A DNA stretch of 64,000 bases from Inia geoffrensis (GCA_036417435.1 CM070915.1:79113799-79177798); one strand, 5' to 3'. Numbered from the stretch's first letter, positions 48,795 through 60,932 are shown. The notes: generated by a model from the sequence alone, not told the origin. Numbers and translations are program-made.

Positions 48795-51190
48795 GTTTTT
48801 AAAAAAACTTTATTTCGAGTAAATTTTAGATTGACATGCAGTTGTAAGAATCAGCACAGAGAGATCCAGTGTACCCTTTGTACAGTTTCCCCCAGTGGTA
48901 GCACCTTGGAAAACTAGTACAATATCCCAACAAGAATTATGCCATTGGTACAATCCACCTATTTAATTCAAATTTTCTCAGCTCTATTTGCACCAACGTG
49001 TTTCTGTTGGATTTCATCGCATTATTATCATTATTAATGTTATTTCATGTGTAGGTCCACGTACCCACAACCACAGAGAATAGAGGGAAGAGTTCCAGGG
49101 CACGAGAGCCTCCCAATTCCCTTCCACATTCACCCAATTTCCCTCCCACCCCCCAGCTCCGCCTCCTTGATAACAACTGGAGGCCACTGATGTTCTCAGT
49201 TTCTGTAATTTTGTCACTTCAAAAATGGTATATAAAAAGAATCATATAGTATGTAACCTTTTGAAATGGACTTTATTCACTCAGCATAATTCCCTTGGGA
49301 TTCTCCTGTTTACTGTGTTTCAGTATTTCTTTTCTTCTCACTGCTAACTTACTCCATGGCATGGAAGTACCTTTGTTTGTTTAACCCTTCATCCACTAAA
49401 GGACATCTAGGTAGCATCCAATCTATTACAAATAAAGAAAAGCTGCTATGAACAATCATTACGTTTTTTTATGTGACTATAACTCTCCATATCTCTGGGA
49501 TAAATGCCATTTGGGGGGTGTATGAGTTGTACATTTAGAGAAACTAACAAATTGTTTTCCCAAATGACTGTACCATTTCCATTTCCATCATCGACATATA
49601 CGTGATCTGCTTGTCTGCATCCTCGCCGGCATTTGATGTTGTCACTATTTTTTCATTTTAGCCATTCTGGTAGGTGTGTAGTAAAATGTCACTGTGGTTT
49701 TAAATTGCATCCCTGCTGACTGATGACAGTGGACATATCTGCACGTGCTTACTTTCATCTGTATATCCTCTCTAGTGAAGCGCCTCTTCAAACTTCTTAC
49801 CCATTTTAGATGTGGATTTTTTTGTATATAACTGTTAAGTTTAATAAGAGTTTTGATATATTCCAGATGTTACATTATCCTTTTCAGATATTTGTCCCCA
49901 GCCTGCAGTTTGTCTTTTCATCCTCTTAGGTATTTTGCACACTGAATGTTTTGAAGTTTTATGAATTCTTCCTTTTATGGATCATGCTTTTGTTGGTTGG
50001 ACTAAGAATGCTTGGCCCAGTTCTAGATCTCAATGATACTCTCTTTTTATCTTTCTTTCAAGTTTTATAGCTTTACATTTTATGTCTAAATCTGTGATTG
50101 ATTTTGAGTTAATTTTTGTATAAGGTGTGAGGTTTAGCCCATTTTTCCTTGTCTGTATCTAACTGCTCAAATATTAGTTGATGAAAAGTTTATCCTACCT
50201 CCAAAAAATTGCTTTCACACGTTTTTCAAAATTAGTTGGGCATATATATGTATCTATTCCTGGGTTTTCTACTGCACTGTGTTCCACCGGTGTACTTCTC
50301 CCTCTGTCTGGATTATTGTGGCTACATAGTAAGGCTTGATTTGGGGTAGAGTGATTCTTCCCACGTTATTCTCCCCTTTTTTTTCATGATGATTTTTGGC
50401 TACTCTAGCCCACCAGTATGTATATTCTAAATGATTCTCATCTTTTCAATAAAAAATTGCTGGGGTTTTGATAGATATCACGTTAAATCTCTAGGTCCCT
50501 CTGGGTGAAATTTGACCTCGTTACTCAGAATACCATGACTCATAGAATCCATGGCTTCTTGAACACAGTACGTCTCTCCATGTAGTTAAATCCTCCTTGA
50601 TTTCATTCAGCAACATTTTGTGATTTTCAGCATACGGATCCTATACATGTTTTGTTATTTTTACCAATGTATTTCATTTTGCGCGGAGATTTTAAATGGT
50701 ATCGTGTTTTTAATTTTTGTTTCATGTTTGTTGTTAGTATAACAAAATGCATATGAATTTTTCATGTTGGTCTTATATCCAGTAACCTTGCTAAAGCGAC
50801 ATATTATTTCTAGGAGTTTTCTGCAGATTTATTGTGATTTTCTACATAGTCAATTATGTCATTGGAAAATCGGCGTAGTTTTATTTCTTCATTCCCAATA
50901 TGTATGGCATTTACCTCCTCGTACTGTGTTGACTAAGAGTGATGAAAATGGACGTTCTTGCCTTGTTCATGATGTTAGGGGAAGCATTCATTCTATCACT
51001 GTAACTACGATTTATGTTACAGTGTTGCTGTATCTTTCTGTAGATGTTCTCTATCAATTAAGTTTCCATTTATGCCTACATTATTGAGAGTGTTTTCATA
51101 AGTGAGTGTTGGACTTTATCAAGTACGTTTTCGACACCAGTCTAATCCTATTATGGTCTCATAGGAGACATTGTATGATTTCTAGTCTTA
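48795..51190 (-). mobile_element. Old LINE-1, 3' UTR and C-terminal ORF2 (antisense)
   Basis: A 2.4-kb antisense L1M piece. The 3' UTR on the left has 'agattgacatgcagttgtaa', 'gtaccctttgtacagtttcc' and 'tcactcagcataattccctt'. Further right are 'atcctcgccggcatttgatg' and 'gtttgtcttttcatcctctt', then the ORF2 reverse-transcriptase part with 'ggttttgatagatatcacgt' and 'gacattgtatgatttctagt'. No frame is kept. It ends against an LTR at about 51190. Confidence 0.88.
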
Positions 51191-51194
51191 AATG

Positions 51195-51385
51195 TTAAGG
51201 TAGGTTTTGGCTGAGGAGAGAGGCTAGGAAGGAGGCATGGAAAAGATTTTTCTTCACAACCTCAGAAGGAACCAGTCAACTCTACCGACACCTTGACTTT
51301 GGACTTCTAGTCTTCATAGTTGTGGAGACTATAAATGTCTGTTTCTTAAGTCACCCCGTCTGGGGTACCGTGTTAGGACAGCCCT
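51195..51385 (+). mobile_element. MaLR-type LTR, 3' half
   Basis: 'cacaacctcagaaggaacca', 'gacaccttgactttggactt', 'gtttcttaagtcaccccgtc' and 'ggacagccctaggcaataca' are the 3' half of a MaLR LTR. The 5' half is missing. Confidence 0.75.
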
Positions 51386-52239
51386 AGGCAATACACATGA
51401 TGACAGTGAAGGTTAGAAAGTGCTACAATATCCTTCAGAAGTTAGTTCAAAACAATAGAAAGATGACATATTTATAAAATGAATTAGAGAGAGAGATTTT
51501 AGACGTAAGGAAATCAGCTGAGTGGTAAGAATAATAATCACAGCTAAAGGTAACAAATGCCTATGCTCCATATTCTAAAAATAAGTCTGACACTGTAATT
51601 ATGAATGACCCTGATGAGAAAGAAAACTACAGGTTTCTAAAAACTAATTGTGGATGCAGAGATAGCTCTCTGCTCTATGATGAGCTCAGATCTAAAAAGG
51701 TCAATTAAAAAGGACAGAAGGCTCATTGAATAAAGCTACAGCAAATAAAGCCTCACAGATGAATAACATCAGAACTGCTACAATGCAGACTGGGGAGAAC
51801 TGAATGGAAATGACTAGAAGACGACAAAAATGTTTGGAGCCAAAGAAGTGAGAATGAAAGAGATCCCCAATCCCTAGCAGTGGAAGTCTTGCAGAATAGA
51901 AATGCCTAGTTAATTAGCCCTTGGCTTCTGTTCCCATTCAGCTCTTCTTAGTCTTGACATTGCCAAGAGGAAACCCTGGTCTGAAGTTGGAGAATAAGTG
52001 AGAAAGTACCTGGGGATTTCTGTGCTAATTACAAACCAAGCTGTAGAGGGAAACCTGAGGATAAGATTTTCGACTTTCAGTGATCTCTGAGTTTCTAGGA
52101 AGGGCGCCTACAGGAAGGTGATTCTGCAAAATAAGCGGCACCACCTGTCACGGAGCCCTCCACCAGGGAGTGTTTTCTTTGCTAGGAGATGCTTTGTGTT
52201 GGCTGTGAATACAGGCTTTGAGTTTCATTGGCATGTTTC
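51386..52239. other. Unassigned sequence
   Basis: About 51540-51800 has weak L1-like blocks ('taacaaatgcctatgctcca'), possibly ORF2 endonuclease region. They are not strong enough to call. Confidence 0.35.
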
Positions 52240-52400
52240 TCCCGGCACCCACTTTTAATGACTTCATAAGCCCAGGCAGCTTATTTAACTACACTGTGTC
52301 ATATTCTTATTTTTAAAATAAGAATAGACTTTGCAAAACAATGAACACATATATGGCACATGGTAAGTACCAAATAAAAGAGCCACTGCTGATATCATGC
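52240..52400 (+). mobile_element. MIR SINE fragment
   Basis: 'ttatttttaaaataagaata' followed by 'catatatggcacatggtaag' and 'accaaataaaag' follows the MIR 3' half. Confidence 0.55.
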
Positions 52401-52489
52401 CAGCATCACCACTATCTATCTTCATTTCCAGAAATTCACCTTTTTATTCTTTATTTGCTCTTTTAACCCAAATTGAGTGGTTGCTGTGT

Positions 52490-52800
52490 TTTGTGTACCC
52501 TATTTTTGCACTGGGCTGTGGAAATACCTAGCTCTAAATAAATAGGAAAAATTATTCATTTCAGAGAGTATAAACTCATCACAAGGAGCAGACGAGCCAG
52601 AGAGATTCTGGAGAATTTACTGTTGTCAAGACTGGGGTGGGAATTAGGATAAAGCGTCACAGAGGAATTGACAGTCTGACAGAGTCCAGCAGGACGAGGG
52701 GGAAGTTATGAAGGCGTCACGCAGAGAAAAAGCTTTTGGGGAAAAGGACATCAAAGTTTGGAAATGCAGAGAATATATAAGGGCACATTCGCCCTTGAGG
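52490..52800 (-). mobile_element. Probable LINE-2 (antisense)
   Basis: 'gcactgggctgtggaaatac' at the left and 'gaagttatgaaggcgtcacg' further right are like antisense L2 3' sequence. Heavily diverged. Confidence 0.45.
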
Positions 52801-52914
52801 GAGTTGGGTTTACGATGGCAGGACTGGAGAAAGTCGAAAGTTGCTTCTTAACGGAGGCATTGGGGGAAGACTCATCAGTTTTATTTGACAGCAAGTCAGG
52901 AGGGCTGTAGAGAG

Positions 52915-53345
52915 TGTGTTTCAGGTGGACTTAACGTCCCCCCCCCCAAATTTGTATGTTGAAGTGCTAAAAACCAGTACCTCAGAATGTGACCTTCAGA
53001 GAGACAGTCTTCATAAAGGTGGTAAAGTTTAAATGAGGCCATTAGGATGGGCCCTGACCCACTATGACTGGTGTCATAAAAAAGGCGTAATTTGGATACA
53101 GAGGCAGACTTGAAGAGGTAGAAGGAAGCTGTGAAGTAAGGAGACACAGGGAGAAGAAGGTCATCTACAGGTCAAGGAGAGGCCTTGGACAGGTCCTCCC
53201 TCACAGCCTCAGAAGGGGCCAGCCCGGCCCACGCCTTAATCTCGCCCTTTTCGCCTCCAGACTCTGAGACAATGGATTTCTGTTGCTGGAGCCCCCCAGC
53301 TGGTGACACTTCGTTACTGCAGCCCTAGCAAACTAACGCAGAGGG
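52915..53345 (+). mobile_element. MaLR-type solo LTR
   Basis: A full-length type LTR with 'gtacctcagaatgtgacctt', 'actatgactggtgtcataaa', 'cacagggagaagaaggtcat', 'cctccctcacagcctcagaa', 'ctctgagacaatggatttct' and 'gcagccctagcaaactaacg'. It is related to the LTR fragment at 51195-51385, but both are solo and no internal sequence links them as one provirus. Confidence 0.85.
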
Positions 53346-54320
53346 TGGAGAATAAGGGTGTCATTTTCGGCTTCAGCTTTCAGTGGTCATATAATCTCCA
53401 CTAACCCAATCTTAATAGCGTCATGTTTAGTGCATCCAATGTCAGGTGTATATTATTTCTGTGCATGAACCATTTTAATATACTTTAGTAAGGCATAGTT
53501 CATGGTTTTTGATGTCTTTCTTTAATTACTTAGTTGTTAAGGCTTTCAGCAGGCTAATACATTGGCCCTGGTTTTTGAGATTACAATTACATAACATTTC
53601 TCCCAATTTCAGGATAAGTGACTTGGACCAATGATGTAATACTTAGTAGTTTGAACATTTTTCACAGTTTGCACTGTTCGTTCACACACGTTCTGTCCTG
53701 TTTCATGTCAACCAGGAGAGGAGGCTCCTGCACCCCTCTGGTCATGCTCTGACAGGTGAGGAACCTGAGCTCAGGTGGGTCACAGAGCACCCAGGGGTAC
53801 CGTGACTACAGGACCCCCGCTGCCACACTGCCTTCATTTGTTTAACCACCAAGCTCAAAAGACACCAGAGTCTATGGTCTGAACACCCCGATCGCTGCTC
53901 TCAGGAGTGTGAGGTCTCAGGCAGGGTTCTGAACTCACCTCACTACGGTGGGCTGGCTCTCTAGGGCGTTTGGGAAAGGGAAACATCTGGTTAACCCACG
54001 AGATGAAAACCGTTCACTGCTCGGTCTGCAGGCCCTGGGAACACTCCTAGGTAGTTTGGGAGTCATGGATGCTCTAATCCAGCCAGGAAGACATAAACAA
54101 CTTTACTGGAAGGACAGAGAGAGAGAGAGAGAAATCTATTTTTTCAAAACTATCAAGAATTAATACTAAGCAGTAATACCAGTAAAATAAGTCATTAAAA
54201 TGAATGAGCATAATTAGAATGACTCTGGGATGTAACAGAAGGAACACGTTAGAAGATGCCTGACCCTATCACCTGCCATCCATTTCACCTTGCATAAGCA
54301 CCTCAACTTCTCCAAGGCTA
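53346..54320. other. Unassigned; weak MIR-like stretch and (GA)n
   Basis: About 53690-53840 may be a MIR relic ('gacaggtgaggaacctgagc'). A short (GA)n lies at 54115-54131. Otherwise nothing recognised. Confidence 0.35.
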
Positions 54321-54530
54321 CTTTTTTTTTTTTTTTTTTGCGGTACGTGGACCTCCCACCACTGTGGCCTCTCCCACTGCGGAGCACAGGCTCCGGACGT
54401 GCAGGCCCAGCGGCCAAGGCCCACGGGCCCAGCCGCTCCACGGCATGTGGGATCCTCCCGGACCGGGGCACGAACCCGTGTGCCCCACATCGGCAGGCGG
54501 ACTCTCAACCGCTGCTCCACCAGGGAAGCC
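54321..54530 (-). mobile_element. CHR-type SINE, short form (antisense)
   Basis: A T-run of 18 is followed by 'gcggtacgtgg' and ends 'ccaccagggaagcc'. The exact target-site duplication 'ctccaaggctact' lies on both sides, indicating a clean insertion. Confidence 0.97.
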
Positions 54531-54544
54531 CTCCAAGGCTACTT

Positions 54545-57399
54545 TTTAAATAAAATTTGAGGTAATCGTAAACGCCTTGTTTAATGAACTAGTAGCGATC
54601 AGAAGAATGCTCCCCTTCCCTCACCCTCACACCCAGGCTCACCCACCTCTGTTCACCTTTATTTTCAACAACTCATAAACACATGGGTCTCAGCTCAATC
54701 CAGGTGTGATGCTGGAAGGGAGCGGGATCCTGAGCCTGTGTCTCCATCACCACAGTGAGATTTTTCAATAGTATTTGCTCCTGGACCTCAGGACCTCAGG
54801 ACCCTCTGGGAACAATCTTTACTCAGATGACTTGAGACCGTGTCAGCGTTGCCCTGCTGTTTGCTGAGTTCCCACTATACACCCTGTGGTACATCCATTC
54901 TGATAATGAAGCTTGTTGCATAATTGAGAGTCTTGGTCACCCTCCAGCCCCACCACCCCCTGCTGGTCTGCAAGCTTTGACATTAGCTCGTGTTTCTCAG
55001 CGTCCTCATTGGCAGCTGTTACTGCAACTTCCTTGAGGATTGTGGCACTACCTTACACTTCTCTTCCCAACAACTAAACTTTGTCCTCCTAACCCCAGAG
55101 CAGTACTCAAGGCCGCGAAGGGACTTCTCAGACACGGCATGCCTGCCCACCCAGACACGGGAGTGCCCCCCACCTAAATCCCCTGTCCCGTCTCCAGACC
55201 CTACATGTTTACAGGAATATCACGGAGCCTCATCTTGGTCACTGCTGCAGGCCAGAGGCTAAAATTCATGGAAGATTGTCTTCCACCAAGAGCATCGTTT
55301 CTCCTCCATTCACCTGAAACCCTGCTGTCACCTCACTGAACCCCATCCCGTCTGAATTGGTGTCTCCCAAATCGTAACTCTGATGCCCAGCTGTTCCCTC
55401 TCACACTGTCAGCCCTCCTTCCTATATTTTTGGCCTTAATATAACACAAGGATTCACATGAATCTAAAACCAGAAATTAGAAAAGTTAAAAAATCCCTAA
55501 GGTCTGTCGAAACATTTTGTAAAATAAAAGCCCTGGACAAATGCACAACTTTAGCTTTTAAATCATTAAATTTATCGTAACATTTTTACCCCACTACTAG
55601 CCCTCATCCACACCTACATGACACGGTCTTTTTGTTTATCCTAACTTCCCAGTAATAGAGGAATTTATCCTATGCCCTCGTGAATTTCTGGATGGCTTTT
55701 CGAGTGGACACTTTTTGACTCTACAAAGACTTAATTCCATTAAAGCTACCTTTCTTCTACTTACTATCCTTATTGTTAGAAAAAAAGTAAGACAGAAAGA
55801 TACACACACATCATTTCCTTGAGATAAAAAAATACGAATTCAGAGTATGAATCTCTCACAAGTAAAAAATAGTTTTATGAAAAAACTGGTAAAAATAATC
55901 AAAATTATTTATGCCTAAAATTGTATTACAAACTATTTTACTTGTGGGTAAGGGGATGAATCAAAGACCTAAAGAAGAACCTCTATTGCTCAGCCATCAG
56001 CTGAGACGACTTTGACTAAACCTGATTCAATTCCATCAGCAGCAGAAGTACCCTCACTGCTTGTCCCCAGCTTTCTCTTCTCCCCACAGATGAGAGTGCT
56101 CTTGGTACGAAATATAACATTTCGAGGAAAGTTTAGTTTGTTAAATGAACTCACAAAGTGAAAACAGGGTAAAAGTTTAATGATGATTCATAAAAGTTAA
56201 ATTATTTCGGATATAACTAAAGGAACCTCAATGGAATTTTAATTCTTTTAACTAAGGAAACCTCATTTATTCAGCAAACTTTATTGAAAAGAGAAGTGTG
56301 ACTTCGGGTATTTGAAAAAATCAGTTCAGGCTGTCATCACCTTCCGCTGAAAATAAAAACACAAAACCAGCAGGATAAAATAAAAATGCTCTGGAAGACT
56401 TAAGATAAGCAATATGCAAAGGCTTGTTTATACTTCAGAAGCATGGACTCGTCATTCCCTCTGACTGCTGTTCACTTGCTTTCTCCAGCATGGGACATCT
56501 GGGCACCATCTGCTGCAGAAGTCAGCCAGGCACATGTATGATGGTCTCTGCAAGTCCTAAGAGGTCCTTCAGTTTGCTTTTCTATTAACCCTGGTCAACT
56601 CTCTCAGTTTTAACTGTTCTTCCAACTATTCCCCCAACTTTCCATCCATTAGCAGAAGCCAAAATAGTATAATTACTCTCAACTTCTAATACTGTATAGT
56701 TTCAAGATGTAATGGGAGTCAAGGGTGTTCTTATATCAGAAGGAGGGACTGGAGGATTTTACCTGATCCTGTTTTAACTATTCAAAATACTATCACACGA
56801 AATGACTGAGATCAAAGTCTGGTCAAGATATTGATGGGTTTCCCAATCTTCAACCCCTTTTCCTACCCCTGAAATAAAATAGAACACAGCAAGTCGGGTA
56901 AGACAAACAAGGAAATGAGAAAAGGAAAAACAAAAAACAAAACTATAGACAAAATCTAGAACAACATTGACAAGGTATCCCCCAAACCCCAAATAGTTGC
57001 AAGGGAGCCTAACCACACACAGCAGCGGTCCTGGTGGTGCCAGCAGCTCTGCAGGCGGAGAGGAGCCGAGGATTAGAAACTCTTCTGATGGCTGTGAGAG
57101 CAGGAGAAATTGAATTGCCAAGTGGTCCTCGCCTGACAGCTTAGCATCCTCACTCAGTGGGAAAGTTTAGCAGGCTAATTGTAGCTCAGCAGCCAAAGAC
57201 GGGCTTTACAAGCTCTGGTTCATAACTCAGCCCTGATGACACAGACTATGTCTTCATTTTAAGTAGCCATGGAACTACTGGCAAACATTTTCTGCTTCTT
57301 GTCTTAAAAACCATCTCAATAATTTCCCAAAAATACAAAGAATGTAACAACACAATTTGAATGTAGGTACAATAAATTAGATAAAATTAGCACAAATGC
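54545..57399. other. Unassigned 2.85-kb stretch
   Basis: I recognise no exon or repeat family. The first ~900 bases are GC-richer. About 56340-56560 and 57100-57260 have the mixed-complexity texture of single-copy DNA. This is one of the longest repeat-free stretches in the window, though old diverged repeats could be missed by eye. Confidence 0.35.
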
Positions 57400-57666
57400 A
57401 AAACAAAAAAAGTTTTACTGGACAGCTTTAGATTAAATAAAAATTGAAAATGACAGAATTACTTTAAAACAATGATATGATTTCATAATATTTCAGACTC
57501 TGGAAAACAGCTAAAAGAATTCTAAGAAAGAAATTTATGACATAAGGAATTGAAGCCCTTGGAAATAAAAACAAAGTAATGAATTAAAAATTCTACTGAA
57601 TTGAAAACAAGTAAAATAAGATGAAAACAAAGAGAAGAATGGAATTAGTAATTATAAATCAAAAAA

Positions 57667-58120
57667 GGAGTTAAAAAACACTTCCAGAATTGGAACTAAT
57701 ATATAAATGCAAATATTGATTCATTAATGAAATCAATAAAACAGGAAAACTCCTAACCAACTTAAAGGATTAAACAGAGAGTTAAAAAACAAACACTTCC
57801 AGAATTGGAGCTAATATATAAATGCAAATATTGATTCATTAATGAAATCAATAAAACAGCAAAACTCCTAACCAACTTAAAGGATTAAAAAGAGAGTTAA
57901 AAAACAAACACTTCCAGAATTGGAGCTAATATATAAATGCAAATATTGATTCATTAATGAAATCAATAAAACAGCAAAACTCCTAACCAACTTAAGGGAT
58001 TAAAAAGAGAGTTAAAAAACAAACACTTCCAGAATTGGAGCTAATATATAAATGCAAATATTGATTCATTAATGAAATCAATAAAACAGCAAAACTCTTA
58101 ACCAACTTAAAGGATTAAAG
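57667..58120 (+). repeat. 115-bp tandem array, ~3.9 copies, L1-derived
   Basis: The anchor 'cttccagaattgga' occurs at 57681, 57796, 57911 and 58026, spaced exactly 115 bp. Copies 2-4 are almost identical, differing at only a handful of single bases. Copy 1 is more different: it lacks 4 bases ('aaac' before the anchor) and has 'ggaactaat' for 'ggagctaat'. The pattern fits an original L1 unit later amplified. A short (GA)n closes the array. Confidence 0.97.
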
Positions 58121-58174
58121 AGAGAGAGAGACAAAGCACAACTAAATAAAACTGGAGACTGAAACGGGGAATAA

Positions 58175-58525
58175 GGGCTTCCCTGGTGACACAGTGGTTA
58201 AGAGTCCGCCTGCCAATGCAGGGAACACGGGTTCAAGCCCTCTTCCGGGAAGATCCCACATGCTGTGGAGCAACTAAGCCCGGGCACCACAACTACTGAG
58301 CCTGTGCTCTAGATCCCGCGAGCCACAACTACTGAGCCCACGTGCCGCAACTACTGAAGCCCGTGCGCCTAGAGCCCGTGCTCCACAACAAGAGAAGCCA
58401 CCGCAATGAGAAGCCCCCTCACCACAAGGAAGAGTAGCCCCCGCTTGCCGCAACTAGAGAAAGCCCGTGCGCAGTGACGAAGACCCAACACAGCCAAAAA
58501 TAAATAAAATAACTAAATTTAAAAA
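58175..58525 (+). mobile_element. CHR-type SINE, longest form with internal repeats
   Basis: Same architecture as the copy at 14022: the 'cacaactactgagcc' motif is repeated, the body ends 'cccaacacagccaaaaataa', and the tail is A/T-rich. The target-site duplication 'ggggaataa' is at 58166-58174 and 58526-58534. The B-box position reads 'gttcaagcc'. Confidence 0.95.
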
Positions 58526-58690
58526 GGGGAATAACTATAGAGAGGAAAATTCAAAAGCCTAAGACACCGCTTTACAAAACTCTTCATAAATACATTTTAA
58601 AACCTAGATGGAGTGAATTTTTTCCTAAAGAGAACATATCTTATTGTAATAGAACTGAGTGCTATGCAGAAACTAAAAAGAATAAGTATC

Positions 58691-59617
58691 ATAGAAGAAA
58701 TGAAGAAAGAAGTAGTTGAAGAGCTTCCCGACGAACAGCAATAAGCTCCTGTGCTGTTCAGAACCAGGATTTTTCCATGTGGGAGCAGGACAGTGCAGAC
58801 GCAGAGCCAAAGAGTTTAAGCCACAACTCCACGATTTTAATAGGAGTAGAAGCATGATCCCCTGACGTGACTCATCTTTCTACTAAGAGGCCTAGAAAGC
58901 CTGAGTGTGTGAGTAGCACTGAGTACCCACACTGCCCAGTTTGGTCTCTAAATATTTTTTTAAAGGCTTAGCTAATTCCAGGGCAAGTAATATATAAACC
59001 TGAGGAATCTTGTTACAGGAGAAGGCAAAACAACATCAAACACTGCTGAAGATGCATTATACGGACACATAAAACAATTTAAGTCGAGATTTTAGCATCA
59101 ATAAGAATATTTAGTGATGAAATAAATGTGTTTAAAATATGAATTTGAAGAGTTGCTATAAAACTCTCCTTTTGCCTGCTTGAAGAATGCTTTGGGGGAA
59201 ATATTGAAATTTCGAAAACTTGTAAGTAAAGAAAAGTAATGTAGCTTTGTCCTTTGTCATTGTCTTTTACATACAATGTAAAAGCTTCTCTGATAAAATG
59301 GAAGTTTTCCATTACAAATGTATTCTAGGTAATAAATTAAGATCATTTCCAAAATTCTAATTGAATAACAGATCTAGTCAATGGTCACTGGTGATGGCTG
59401 GCTTCATAAAAAGAGATAAAATCAAACATGCAGCTTCTGATCGGTGTATATAACATCACCAATTAAGTATTCTTGACAAATTAATGGATCTTGAATCTCA
59501 TCAAGCCCATTTGATGAGATTTTTCAGGAAATATATAGGGAGCATAGGAACATAAATATATTAAATTACTTCACAGTAATGCAACTGAAAACAATCAGTC
59601 TCTAAGAAACACTATCA
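58691..59617. other. Unassigned sequence
   Basis: AT-rich, with no exon or repeat I can name. Confidence 0.4.
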
Positions 59618-59813
59618 GGGCTTCCCTGGTGGCGCAGTGGTTGAGAGTCCGCCTGCCGATGCAGAGGACACAGGTTCGTGCCCCGGTCCGGGAGGATCCC
59701 ACATGCCGCGGAGCGGCTGGGCCCGTGAGCCATGGCCGCTGAGCCTGTGCTCCGCAACGGGAGAGGCCACAACAGTGAGAGGCCCGCGTACCGCCAAAAA
59801 AGAAAAAAAAAAA
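59618..59813 (+). mobile_element. CHR-type SINE, short form
   Basis: The exact 15-bp target-site duplication 'aagaaacactatcag' is at 59604-59618 and 59814-59828. The body lacks the 'cgcgtccgga' block (as in the copy at 3955) and ends 'gcgtaccgcc' plus A/G tail. Confidence 0.97.
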
Positions 59814-59828
59814 AAGAAACACTATCAG

Positions 59829-60479
59829 ACAGAGGTCCTCATTATTTCAAGAGAAAATAGCAAGAAAAAATATTTTTTAAGGGTCTTAACTGTATGATCT
59901 TTAATTTATGATCTTTATTTGGCTCCTGATTTGAATAAAGTATTACAAAGTGTTATGAAACACCTGGGGAAATTTTAAGCACTAAATACTTGTTTATACT
60001 AAAGCATTACTTGTGATAATGATGTATTGCACTTGTGATTCTGAAAAAGTGTTTTTATTTTTTAGATACGCTTACTAAATTACTTTAAAAGGAATTTTAT
60101 GATGTCTAGGATTTGTGTCAAAATAGACAAAGCAAGTAGAGGGAAGTGGATGGAGGATGTAGAAGAAATGACACTGGCCCTGCCTTGTCAGCTGATAAAA
60201 CGGTTGGGAGACAAACCCGTGGGGTTGTTATGCTACTTTACATCTGCATATATTTGATATCTTTAAAATTTTCTAATTAAAAATAGATTTTCTAATGTTG
60301 AACAGACCTTTCTCCCCTATAATAAACCCAGTGAGGTAATGATCATCCAGTACAAGATACATGAGTTCTGGGAGCTTAAGGACAGCATGGTAACAATACT
60401 TAGCAAGACGGTGTCGTGTACATGAGAGTTGCTAAGAGGGTAGATCGCAAATGTTCTCACTACAAAAAAATAGTACTTA
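59829..60479. other. Unassigned sequence
   Basis: AT-rich, nothing recognised. Confidence 0.4.
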
Positions 60480-60769
60480 GGGCTCCCCTGGTGGCGCAGT
60501 GGTTGAGAGTCAGCCTGCCAATGCAGGGGACACGGGTTCGAGCCCTGGTCTGGGAAGATCCCACATGCTGCGGAGCAACTGGGCCCGTGAGCCACAACTA
60601 CTGAGCCTGCGCGTCTGGAGCCTGTGCTCCGCAACAAGAGAGGCCGCGATAGTGAGAGGCCCGCACACCGCGATGAAGAGTGGCCCCCACTCGCTGCAAC
60701 TGGAGAAAGCCCTTGCACAGAAACGAAGACCCAACGCAGCCAAAAATAAAGAAAGAAAAGGAAAAAAAA
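60480..60769 (+). mobile_element. CHR-type SINE, long form
   Basis: It continues past the short-form end into 'gcgatgaagagtggccccc' and ends 'cccaacgcagccaaaaataa'. The target-site duplication 'aaaaaaatagtactta' lies on both sides. The B-box position reads 'gttcgagcc', matching the pol III consensus GWTCRANNC. Confidence 0.97.
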
Positions 60770-60824
60770 ATAGTACTTATGTGAGGTTAGGAAAGCATTA
60801 ACTAACCTATGTGGTAATCATTTC

Positions 60825-60826
<2 letters not shown>

Positions 60827-60860
<34 letters not shown>
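60827..60860. repeat. (TA)n microsatellite
   Basis: About 17 uninterrupted TA units. Confidence 0.97.
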
Positions 60861-60864
<4 letters not shown>

Positions 60865-60932
60865 CATGTTGTGCATCTTAATCTTACACAATATTACATT
60901 TCAAAGATGTCTCAATAAAGCTAGAAAAAAAA
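60861..60932 (+). mobile_element. LINE-1 3'-terminal scrap
   Basis: 'gatgtctcaataaagctaga' followed by an A-run resembles the very end of L1M 3' UTRs. Confidence 0.5.

Larger units (their letters stand above)
57400..58690 (+). mobile_element. Old LINE-1 ORF2 linker region with tandem array and SINE
   Basis: Sense L1M/HAL1-like ORF2 sequence between the endonuclease and RT regions, for example 'gaaatttatgacataaggaa' and 'tgaaatcaataaaacag'. It is expanded by a 115-bp tandem array (57667-58120) and split by a SINE (58175-58525). L1-like sequence resumes after the SINE ('cttcataaatacattttaaa', 'cctagatggagtgaatt') and fades by about 58690. Confidence 0.65.

Noticed and set aside
51195..53345. 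Two MaLR-like LTRs as ends of one provirus
   Set aside because: The left one is only a 3' half, the sequence between them contains MIR and L2-like relics, and no internal MaLR sequence is visible.
57667..58120. Regular 115-bp repeats as a CRISPR array
   Set aside because: The whole 115-bp unit repeats, without short repeats alternating with unique spacers, and the sequence is L1-derived in a mammalian genome.
3955..60769. tRNA genes
   Set aside because: tRNA-like heads exist only as parts of SINEs. No standalone cloverleaf with intact anticodon and T arms was recognised.
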